IMG/VR virus record: IMGVR_UViG_3300032224_000142
Span: 1 to 20,386 of that record
Source: a virus
DNA: 20,386 nucleotides
Strand: one strand, 5' to 3'
Positions within the stretch are counted from its first letter, which is position 1, and every line of letters begins with the position of its first letter. Both the position numbers and the translations under genes were made by a program. Below the pieces are notes generated by a model. The model saw only the letters and a list, made by a program, of their open reading frames with translations, was not told the DNA's origin and did not search any database. Below are positions 1 to 5,271 of the stretch, piece after piece.

Positions 1-25
1 ACTTCGGATTGTTTTCCGAGTTCAT
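1..25 (-). CDS. Start of the next gene (5' fragment only)
   Basis: Only eight codons are in the window, beginning ATG and reading MNSENNPK before the edge. The ATG overlaps the TGA of the HTH gene in an ATGA arrangement, the same coupling used throughout this operon, which is the only reason to call it. AAAGGATG lies at the start but is too close to be a good ribosome binding site. Because the preceding gene could be a terminase small subunit, this could be the terminase large subunit, but nothing in eight codons can show that. Confidence 0.35.
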
Positions 26-282
26 CCTTTAGTGACATGAGCGAATTCCCCTCGTCGATACTTGTTGATTGAAGATGAATCTAAGTCTATTCCGCGTCTT
101 TCTAATACCCTGCTGATTGTCGGCGCAGGGATGGTGTAATCGTCTAACGCTTCAATAAGTTCTTTGCGATCTGTCTCATCCATTCCGTCCAATACACGCT
201 TAATCTTTGGTGTGCGGCCAGACGGTACATATTTTTCGGATCGTATTTCATTTAGCAGACTTTGTTTTACGGGCTTGCTCAA
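22..282 (-). CDS. Small HTH DNA-binding protein, possible terminase small subunit
   Basis: An 86-residue basic protein. The stretch from about residue 40 to 79 (ALDDYTIPAPTISRVL, then RRGIDLDSSSINKYRRGEF) looks like a helix-turn-helix: one helix choosing a partner, a turn at RRGIDL, and a recognition helix ending in YRRGE. Small phage proteins of actinobacterial phages carry the same pattern (a VLxxRG segment, then a serine-rich helix ending H/YRRGE) and are usually annotated as HTH proteins or terminase small subunits. The start is TTG, chosen because GAGGGAG lies seven bases before it. It overlaps the preceding 56-aa gene by 35 bases in another frame. The DNA-binding role is a fair inference from the motif. 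The terminase role rests only on family resemblance and on its place at the edge of the late genes. Confidence 0.7.
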   Translation of the reverse strand: MSKPVKQSLLNEIRSEKYVPSGRTPKIKRVLDGMDETDRKELIEALDDYTIPAPTISRVLERRGIDLDSSSINKYRRGEFAHVTKG

Positions 283-418
283 TTCTTGCTCCCTCTATGA
301 GTTTGTTTATCTTTTCGATAACTTCCCATAGTGCGTCAGCTTGATCCCTCCCAGGATTAGATTTCAAGAGACAGTCACGCACCAAAGTTAACTCAACCGT
401 AGTTAATCCTTTTGCCAT
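248..418 (-). CDS. 56-aa hypothetical protein
   Basis: A short open frame of 56 residues beginning MAKGLTTVELTLVRD and ending KTKSAK. It is mostly helical in appearance, with one cysteine at residue 16 and a central helix around LWEVIEKINKLIEG. It fills the space between the membrane protein gene and the HTH gene, which would otherwise be a 167-base gap in a region with none. AAAGG lies nine bases before the ATG but inside a perfect 7-bp hairpin. It overlaps the next gene by 35 bases. I do not recognise a family. A small regulator or packaging accessory is possible from its position, but that is a guess. Confidence 0.6.
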   Translation of the reverse strand: MAKGLTTVELTLVRDCLLKSNPGRDQADALWEVIEKINKLIEGARIEQARKTKSAK

Positions 419-422
419 TTGC

Positions 423-444
423 AAGCACCTTTCTTTGGGTGCTT
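423..444 (-). promoter_or_regulatory. Hairpin covering the ribosome binding site of the 56-aa gene
   Basis: AAGCACC and GGTGCTT form a perfect 7-bp stem around an 8-base loop, immediately after the TAG of the membrane protein gene. The AAAGG that would serve the 56-aa gene spans the loop and the second arm. No T-run follows, so it is not an intrinsic terminator. It may limit translation of the downstream gene or mark an RNA processing site. Function is inferred from position only. Confidence 0.4.
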
Positions 445-448
445 CAGA

Positions 449-661
449 CTAGTGCTTGGTGATGTGTTCCGTCAACCGCTCAGAAACCTTATCCACCTTG
501 TCCTCTGTGCGGTCTTGTGCGCGTCGCATTAAACGCAACATAGCCATAACAGTGTCATGGTCTTTACGGTTTTCAGTTTTGAAACGTTGAATGATTACGG
601 TCAGCAGACCGAAAGCACCAGTAACAGCAGCAGCAAGAATGAGAGCGATCCCACTATCCAC
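449..661 (-). CDS. Membrane-anchored helical protein, lysis-cassette accessory
   Basis: A 70-residue protein with one strong transmembrane segment (about residues 5-24, IALILAAAVTGAFGLLTVII) followed by a charged, helical, probably coiled-coil tail rich in Arg, Lys, Asp and Glu (residues 26-70, ending RLTEHITKH). Actinobacterial phages often have such an N-terminally anchored protein with a helical tail next to the endolysin, usually annotated as membrane protein or holin. Here it follows the endolysin directly. The GTG start at 661 lies one base after the endolysin TGA. An ATG two bases upstream is in a different frame and gives no comparable product. It could be an accessory holin or a spanin-like protein, and the sequence does not decide between these. 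No lipobox or second membrane segment is present. Confidence 0.75.
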   Translation of the reverse strand: MDSGIALILAAAVTGAFGLLTVIIQRFKTENRKDHDTVMAMLRLMRRAQDRTEDKVDKVSERLTEHITKH

Positions 662-662
662 A

Positions 663-1208
663 TCAAGCAGGCTTCCCTACGAAACGGATATGCCACGGCT
701 CTGCGCCTTTGCCGTTAGCGTCACCAAGAACTTCATGTGAGAAACCAAACTTCACTTCGTTAGCAAGAAGCCAATCAAGAACTTTCCCTGAAGCATTAGC
801 AACGTCGACAGCAATACCATAAAGATGCCTAGACCCACGCGCTTTGTCGTTCGCTGGATCATCATACGGTGTAGCCAAGATAGCCATACCAGGCTTCAGA
901 TACCACGTTTCGCCATTCCAAGTTTTCGTGGAAGTATTTGGCAAAACTTCTTTTGTGTAGCGGGAACGGAAGCCAGCCTCTTGCTGTGAAACTGATCGCA
1001 GTGTGTCACCGGCGCTAGTCGCGTGAAGAACTATGCCTTCTGCTTTCGCAGCGACAACCATTTCTTCCCACGCTGCAGCAGCACATTTTTCCAACTTGCC
1101 TCCACCCGTGATGGGGGCGACCATAACTAGGGTAATCTCAGAAGGTTTCTTGCCTTTAAGATGTTCACACCAATGAATCGGCTTGACAGGCCAGTTCGGT
1201 TTTGGCAC
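663..1208 (-). CDS. Endolysin, M15 family (VanY-type) peptidase
   Basis: A 181-residue peptidoglycan peptidase that should cut the peptide part of the host cell wall at the end of infection. The zinc site of the M15/VanY family is complete: the SRHLYGIAVDV motif gives His128 and Asp135 as ligands, and EPWHIRF gives catalytic Glu170 and third ligand His173. Upstream, TSAGDTLRS (residues 64-72) and the FRSRYT stretch match the substrate-side region of the family. There is no signal peptide and no separate wall-binding domain, so export would need the neighbouring holin-like proteins. The start is GTG, overlapping the TAG of the holin-like gene by one base (TAGTG), with AAGG about seven bases before it. 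The peptidase family is clear. Whether it cleaves a cross-link or acts as a D,D-carboxypeptidase cannot be told from sequence. Confidence 0.9.
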   Translation of the reverse strand: MPKPNWPVKPIHWCEHLKGKKPSEITLVMVAPITGGGKLEKCAAAAWEEMVVAAKAEGIVLHATSAGDTLRSVSQQEAGFRSRYTKEVLPNTSTKTWNGETWYLKPGMAILATPYDDPANDKARGSRHLYGIAVDVANASGKVLDWLLANEVKFGFSHEVLGDANGKGAEPWHIRFVGKPA

Positions 1209-1453
1209 TACTCTGCCTTGGTCTTAGGTGCTGCTGAACCTGAGAACGCAATTTCGATTTCTTCTTTGGTGAGTGAACCGTCAACACTGAAGCGCAAAAG
1301 CTTTTCTACTACTTGGGCAGTTGCCATTAGTCCGGCTAAAGCTGCAGACTTCCAAAGATCAACACCGATTAAAGCACCACCAGCAATAGCTGCCAATGCA
1401 GATGAACCAAATAGTGCGAAGATGCGGAAGATGATGTTTTGAAGTTTTGCCAT
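1208..1453 (-). CDS. Class II holin-like membrane protein
   Basis: An 81-residue protein with two hydrophobic helices (about residues 7-30 and 34-50) joined by a very short turn (GVDLWK) and a polar C-terminal tail (DGSLTKEEIEIAFS, then AAPKTKAE). This two-helix hairpin with a charged tail is the class II holin layout, and the wording of the second helix (VDLWKSAALAGLMATAQVVEKL) matches small phage membrane proteins of actinobacterial phages. It directly precedes the endolysin, with which it overlaps by one base. Its own ATG lies one base after the TGA of the 53-aa membrane protein. By family and position it would permeabilise the inner membrane and release the endolysin. The 53-aa or 70-aa neighbours could instead be the main holin or modulate it. 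Confidence 0.8.
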   Translation of the reverse strand: MAKLQNIIFRIFALFGSSALAAIAGGALIGVDLWKSAALAGLMATAQVVEKLLRFSVDGSLTKEEIEIAFSGSAAPKTKAE

Positions 1454-1454
1454 G

Positions 1455-1616
1455 TCAGTCTTTCTTGGAGAGGGTTAGTGCAGAGTGTACCAAAACGGCT
1501 ATTCCTGTTATCAAAGTTGCTTGTCGAAGGGTGGGTCCCGAGAGGGTGATGAGAACCATGCCGGTTCCAGCCCATGTCCAAGAGTTATCTAGTAGGTAAT
1601 CCAATATCTTTCTCAT
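1455..1616 (-). CDS. Tiny two-helix membrane protein, holin or holin partner
   Basis: A 53-residue frame starting MRKILDYLLDNSWTWAG and ending SALTLSKKD. It has two probable membrane segments (about residues 13-26 and 33-49) separated by GPTLRQA, and short charged ends. Both boundaries fit the operon: its ATG overlaps the stop of the secreted protein gene (ATGA), and its TGA is followed after one base by the ATG of the holin-like gene. An overlapping 70-codon frame at 1369-1581 is rejected because it ignores both junctions. With the next gene it gives two consecutive small membrane proteins before the endolysin, the usual arrangement of a holin pair or a holin and its regulator. No family is recognised, so the function is inferred from size, topology and place. 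Confidence 0.7.
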   Translation of the reverse strand: MRKILDYLLDNSWTWAGTGMVLITLSGPTLRQATLITGIAVLVHSALTLSKKD

Positions 1617-3046
1617 TTGCGTCTAATTCTACTACCTGCTGTTGCGAGGGTTATCCCCGCTGTGATGGCGATGAGAGTACGTCGTGTCCCTACCGGAATG
1701 TTTGATCCGATTGGCACGTAGGTGTCTAGTGCGTTCTTGAAAATGTCAATGGTTGATTCAAATGCTGCGCGGATTTTGGTTGGCGCGGTCTGCACTGCTG
1801 CAATCAGTTCTTCGGTTTGTGCGTCGGACAGTTCGGCCACGTCTAGGGCTTCAAAGATTTGGGTGGCTTGTTCTTGGGTAATGACAGCAAGGACTTCAGG
1901 GCTAGAAGCGAGGGCGGTTGCCTGGGCTTGGGTTGGTTCGTCAGCGAGCAGGGCTTCGACGACCTGTGCGACTTGTTCGGGGGCTAGGTCGGCTAGGGCT
2001 TCTATAAGGGCTTCTGTGGTTTCAGCCTCTACAAGTATGTTCTCCACCTCCTCGTCGCTTAGAGGGGCTTCTAGAGGGGTATCCGTGGCTTCTGGCAGGG
2101 TTGTGTTCACGACTGGTTCTTCTGTAGTGTCGGGGGATGGCTCAGGACTTGGTTCAGTTGTCGTGGTTGTTTCTTCGGGAAGCGTTGTTTCTGGCGTGGA
2201 TTCCTCTATTGATATGCTTGTGGTGCCTGTCTCGGTTGGTTCAGGCTCTTCAGGAACGACGGTATCAACGGATTCTGGCTCAGATATTTGAGGGACGGTA
2301 ACAGGTGTTGGAACTGCTGGTGGTTCTGTTGTGGTCGACGTTGATTCTGTTGATGTTGTTTGGGGTACGGAAGTACTGGTAGTGCTAGTTGAGTTCTCCA
2401 CAGAAGTTGTTGTCTGAGGAATAGTTGTTGAGGTTGTCGTTGTTGTCGTTGATGACGTTGTTGTTGTTGAGGTCGTAGAAGTAGTAGTTGTTTCTGGAAC
2501 TGTCGTAGTAGTCGGGACTGTGGCAGGGACAGTCGATGGTGGGACAGTAGTAGTAGTGGTCGTCGTTGTTGTCGTGGATGTTGTTGTAGATACCCATAAA
2601 GACAGGTTACTAATAGTTAGGTTGCCTGGCTGACAACAAGTATCAATCGAGTATTGCCTAAATGTGAACACATCGCCTTCGTGGACAGGGATGGATGCCG
2701 AACCGTTTTGGGTTTGTTGCCACAAATTTCCGAGGGGTTTATACACACCATTTACCGCATACTGTGGTGGGTCATACCATGCACCATCGTTGGTTTGGTA
2801 TGCCCAAGTAAAATCAATTGTGTCCACATTGGTGGGGATTGTGGTCTCAATCTTGACCCAATTCGGACCGCAACATTCACCGTCAGGTCCATGGAGGACG
2901 ATGCTGTTGTTAATTACTTCTACTGAGCCAGTGGTTCCTGATTGGCTGAATATCCAGTTGCCGAGAACGTCTGCTTTAGCGGGCTTTGCAAATAGTGCAA
3001 AGAGTATCGCGGGGATAATTATTAGCCAGCGTTTAGTGCGACCCAT
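1613..3046 (-). CDS. Secreted Thr-rich surface protein with N-terminal beta domain and C-terminal membrane anchor
   Basis: A 477-residue protein built like a bacterial cell-surface protein. Residues 1-25 are a signal peptide (basic start, hydrophobic core, AKA before Asp26). Residues 27-152 are a beta-sandwich-like domain with two Cys-Cys pairs (58-59 in GECCGPN and 137-138 in DTCCQPG) and a YAVNGVY motif resembling a domain of secreted and PEP-CTERM proteins. Residues 153-328 are a Thr/Ser/Pro/Glu linker. Residues 329-427 are acidic helices with a repeating 'PEQVAQVVEALLADE' pattern. A hydrophobic segment (458-470) and the basic end RIRRK close it. Thr-runs with VPP and TTTTVP are common in secreted proteins of Acidimicrobiia. 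It overlaps the 121-aa gene by 25 bases. It sits just before the lysis genes, so it may coat infected cells, block superinfection or aid lysis, or it may be a virion fibre. The function is unknown. Confidence 0.85.
   Translation of the reverse strand: MGRTKRWLIIIPAILFALFAKPAKADVLGNWIFSQSGTTGSVEVINNSIVLHGPDGECCGPNWVKIETTIPTNVDTIDFTWAYQTNDGAWYDPPQYAVNGVYKPLGNLWQQTQNGSASIPVHEGDVFTFRQYSIDTCCQPGNLTISNLSLWVSTTTSTTTTTTTTTTVPPSTVPATVPTTTTVPETTTTSTTSTTTTSSTTTTTTSTTIPQTTTSVENSTSTTSTSVPQTTSTESTSTTTEPPAVPTPVTVPQISEPESVDTVVPEEPEPTETGTTSISIEESTPETTLPEETTTTTEPSPEPSPDTTEEPVVNTTLPEATDTPLEAPLSDEEVENILVEAETTEALIEALADLAPEQVAQVVEALLADEPTQAQATALASSPEVLAVITQEQATQIFEALDVAELSDAQTEELIAAVQTAPTKIRAAFESTIDIFKNALDTYVPIGSNIPVGTRRTLIAITAGITLATAGSRIRRK
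2063..2590 (-). repeat. Low-complexity Thr/Ser/Pro/Glu coding region
   Basis: This DNA encodes residues 153-328 of the secreted protein. The densest part (about 2321-2590) is long runs of threonine with VPP or TVP interruptions. On the plus strand it appears as gttgttgtcgttgt-like simple sequence. Different threonine codons are mixed (ACT, ACA, ACG, ACC), which argues for selection on the protein rather than recent slippage of one triplet. Such linkers are often glycosylated stalks, which is inference here. Confidence 0.8.
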
Positions 3047-3372
3047 GCCAAAGTTTCTTCATCCCAATAGAAAAACCCCTCTGGTTTTGGTGTTGGTGCT
3101 TGCCAATCGTTGTTGCTGTCAAGCGTCCATGATGCGAATGGTTGTGGTGCTACAAACTGGTCAGCGTCAGCATCATAGGTAAAACCGATGCCTGCATATT
3201 GTTTGCGGATATTGCCGTTGTAACTAGTTTGCAACCAGGTGCCGCCAAGTAAATCGTGAAGAAAGTCAATTCCTTTTTGTTCAACCTCAACATCGCCAAC
3301 AAGAAGTTCGCTGTTATTTACAACGAGTACTCGTGTGACAATTCCATCTGAAATTTCTGCAAAATGTGCCAT
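3022..3372 (-). CDS. Conserved small phage tail-region protein (MAHFA family)
   Basis: A 116-residue protein starting MAHFAEISDGIVTRVLVVNN. The pattern of a MAHFA start, VTxVxVVNN, GTWLQTSYNGNIRKQYAGIG, a YDADADQFVAPQPFASW segment and a closing YWDEETLAWV is one I know from many cyanophages and other aquatic phages, where it is a conserved hypothetical often found near tail-fibre genes. Its molecular role is not established. The ATG at 3372 overlaps the TAA of the glycine-rich fibre gene (TAATG); an upstream in-frame ATG ten codons earlier adds only out-of-family residues. Its neighbours are fibres, so a tail-tip or adhesin-associated part is likely. The family recognition is confident, the role is not. 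Confidence 0.85.
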   Translation of the reverse strand: MAHFAEISDGIVTRVLVVNNSELLVGDVEVEQKGIDFLHDLLGGTWLQTSYNGNIRKQYAGIGFTYDADADQFVAPQPFASWTLDSNNDWQAPTPKPEGFFYWDEETLAWVALNAG

Positions 3373-4463
3373 TAGAAAGTAATGCTTCCCGAACCAGTCC
3401 ATGTGTAACGCTTATATGTGCCATCATCACTGAATGTTGGCGAACCTGTTGTTGAGGCTGCTGTTGGTTGCGTTGAGGCGTATCTAATAATAACGATTCC
3501 GCTACCGCCAGTTCCACCAGCACTACCAGAAGCACCAGCACCACCGCCACCGCCACCCTTGCCGTTGGTACCAGGCTGACCACTGTCAGACCCACCACCA
3601 CCGTCAGCACCACCCCAAGCAGTATTTCCGCTTCCTGGAATATAGCCAGAGTTAGAACCACCACCGCCACCGCCAGCATAATTTACAGACGAACCACTAA
3701 TGCTGGATGCGATACCAATACCACCATCTTTGCTCGATGTTCCACCTGCACCAGCACCGCCACCACCACCTGCCCTGTTTCCATCAAGATAAGTTTGACC
3801 GTTGTAACCCTGACCTGAAGTTCCAGCACCACCACTATTTAAGCCACCGCCACCACCGCCAGAACCACCACTGTTACCTGTTGTATTATTTCCACCCTTG
3901 CCACCACCAGTTGAGGAAACAGTGTGGAAAACAGATGCGTTGCCGTTACTTGCACTGCCGCCACCACCAACCGTGACCGTATAAGTATTTCCACCTGAAG
4001 TAACGCTAATTGGTGATTCTGCCGAAGAGTTACCACCAGATGTTCCAGCAGATGTTCTAAAACCTCCAGCACCACCACCGCCACCACGGTTTCCAACACC
4101 ACCTGATCCGCCACCAGCAACAACAAGGAAGTCAACATTGAACTGAGCAAGAGTCGTAAATGAAGTCCCAGAAGAAGCAGGACCAGAACCAACAATGTTT
4201 ACTGCCCGTAAATAAACTGTATATGCAGTGTAAGTTGATAAGCCACTAATAGTTATCGGGCTGATTGCATTAGCTGGACTTAATGCAGTCCATGAAGAAC
4301 CATTGAACGAATACTCATAGTTCGTAATAGCCGAACCACCATCATTTGTTGGTGCAGTAAACGAAACAACTACAGACGATGTAGTTATAGAAGAAGTGCT
4401 TAACGATGTTGGAGCGTTAACAGGGGCAGAAGCATACGAATTCGGTATGCCAAGAATTTGCAT
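3372..4463 (-). CDS. Tail-tip or fibre protein: fibronectin type III domain plus glycine-rich adhesin
   Basis: A 363-residue protein. Residues 16-105 form one fibronectin type III domain (opening APTSLSTSSITTSSVVVSF, closing YTVYLRAVNIVGSGPAS). A joining strand, FNVDFLVVAGGG (about 108-119), leads into a roughly 200-residue glycine-rich region, with Gly runs broken by Ser, Ala and Asn, ending in GGSGIVIIRY at about 319-328. The end (TYKRYTWTGSGSITF) is the short beta motif that often closes such proteins. Glycine-rich regions of this type form packed polyglycine helices in the tip adhesins of some phages, so a receptor-binding role is likely. The ATG at 4463 is preferred because it lies two bases after the previous stop; an ATG 11 codons upstream lies inside the preceding gene. 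The ribosome binding site is weak, suggesting coupling. Confidence 0.8.
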   Translation of the reverse strand: MQILGIPNSYASAPVNAPTSLSTSSITTSSVVVSFTAPTNDGGSAITNYEYSFNGSSWTALSPANAISPITISGLSTYTAYTVYLRAVNIVGSGPASSGTSFTTLAQFNVDFLVVAGGGSGGVGNRGGGGGAGGFRTSAGTSGGNSSAESPISVTSGGNTYTVTVGGGGSASNGNASVFHTVSSTGGGKGGNNTTGNSGGSGGGGGGLNSGGAGTSGQGYNGQTYLDGNRAGGGGGAGAGGTSSKDGGIGIASSISGSSVNYAGGGGGGSNSGYIPGSGNTAWGGADGGGGSDSGQPGTNGKGGGGGGAGASGSAGGTGGSGIVIIRYASTQPTAASTTGSPTFSDDGTYKRYTWTGSGSITF

Positions 4464-4465
4464 AA

Positions 4466-5263
4466 CTATGCCGCCGTGTTGCCGACTAAAACCCACTCAT
4501 CAGTAGCAATTTTTATCAACGTAGCCGCCGAATACCGTCCGTTAAGTTTCAATTTTGAACCCTGTGAATTTATAGTTGGCGTTCCACCAACGGTTACCTG
4601 ACCTGCACCGAGTTGGACAATGTTCACTTGGTCGCCAATAGTAAAAGCAACAGAAGCGTTAGTCGGAACAGTCAAAGAAATTGCGGAAGCATTATTTAAC
4701 GTCACCAAATTGTGAGCATCCGAAAGCACAAGCGTATAAGTAGTTCCAGTCTGAGCGTTCAAAGTCAAGCCAGTCAACTTTGTAGAACCAACAGACCTAT
4801 CAGCCAAGCCAGCAGCAGGAACCTGTTTCCAAGACACACCATTTGTCGCTGCGGAATCAGCATGCAACGAGTAGTCGTTTGTTCCAACAGCCAAACGGTT
4901 TAAAGCCGAACCGGTGGTAACCAGCAAGTCACCCTTAGTTGTCAACTTGCTTACAAGTTCGTTTGCCTCGTCCGCATCATTAGCGGTAAACACCGGATAG
5001 ATCGTCGCACCCGCAGAATGGCTACTTGCACTCGTATCATCTTGCGCCCTAGTAAGAGTAAGAGTCGAACCCGAAATAGTTGCACTGCACTTCTCCTCAG
5101 CCGAAGTACCTGGATCAATAACAACGTAAAATGGAACACCAGCAGTAGATGGCCAGCCAGTAGTAGCAGTCAGGGAACAGGTCGTATCGCTAGTGTTGAT
5201 ACCAGCGGTGATCGTTGTTGCTGCCGCTGCGCCGTTGTATTGTCTGCGTGTAAAAGCTGCCAT
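4466..5263 (-). CDS. Tail fibre protein
   Basis: A 265-residue beta-rich protein. The first 100 residues form a small domain ending in a TRAQDDTSASSHSAGATIY motif and a FTANDADEAN helix, followed by KLTTKGDLLVTTG and RLAVGTNDYSLHADSAA. Both patterns are widespread in tail fibres of phages, where the first is an attachment module and the second starts the shaft. The C-terminal half (SDAHNLVTLNNASAISLTVP through VLVGNTAA) reads as a beta-helix or trimeric end domain. AAGGA lies seven bases before the ATG, and the preceding nozzle-like gene ends eight bases upstream. It should be a virion tail appendage; the receptor is unknown. The first domain shares its HxAGAxI motif with the tail adaptor-like protein at 7131. 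Confidence 0.8.
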   Translation of the reverse strand: MAAFTRRQYNGAAAATTITAGINTSDTTCSLTATTGWPSTAGVPFYVVIDPGTSAEEKCSATISGSTLTLTRAQDDTSASSHSAGATIYPVFTANDADEANELVSKLTTKGDLLVTTGSALNRLAVGTNDYSLHADSAATNGVSWKQVPAAGLADRSVGSTKLTGLTLNAQTGTTYTLVLSDAHNLVTLNNASAISLTVPTNASVAFTIGDQVNIVQLGAGQVTVGGTPTINSQGSKLKLNGRYSAATLIKIATDEWVLVGNTAA

Positions 5264-5271
5264 AACCGTCC

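Noticed and set aside
1369-1581. A 70-codon minus-strand frame before the holin-like gene
   Set aside because: It is out of frame with the coupled 53-aa membrane protein, has no membrane pattern, and its boundaries ignore both junctions.
1722-2291. A 189-codon plus-strand open frame
   Set aside because: It is the reverse of the Thr/Ser/Glu-rich coding region of the secreted protein, so its Ser/Val bias is only the complement of Thr and Glu codons. No ribosome binding site and no plus-strand neighbours.
2664-3182. A 172-codon plus-strand open frame
   Set aside because: It overlaps the start of the secreted protein gene and the end of the MAHFA gene in antisense. The protein has no domain pattern, while both minus-strand genes do.
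3314-4195. Two hydrophobic minus-strand frames (3314-3679 and 3839-4195) rich in Val and Leu
   Set aside because: They are frame-shifted readings of the glycine-codon runs in the FN3-Gly-rich gene. GGT/GGC repeats read one base off as Val/Leu, so the apparent membrane character is an artefact.
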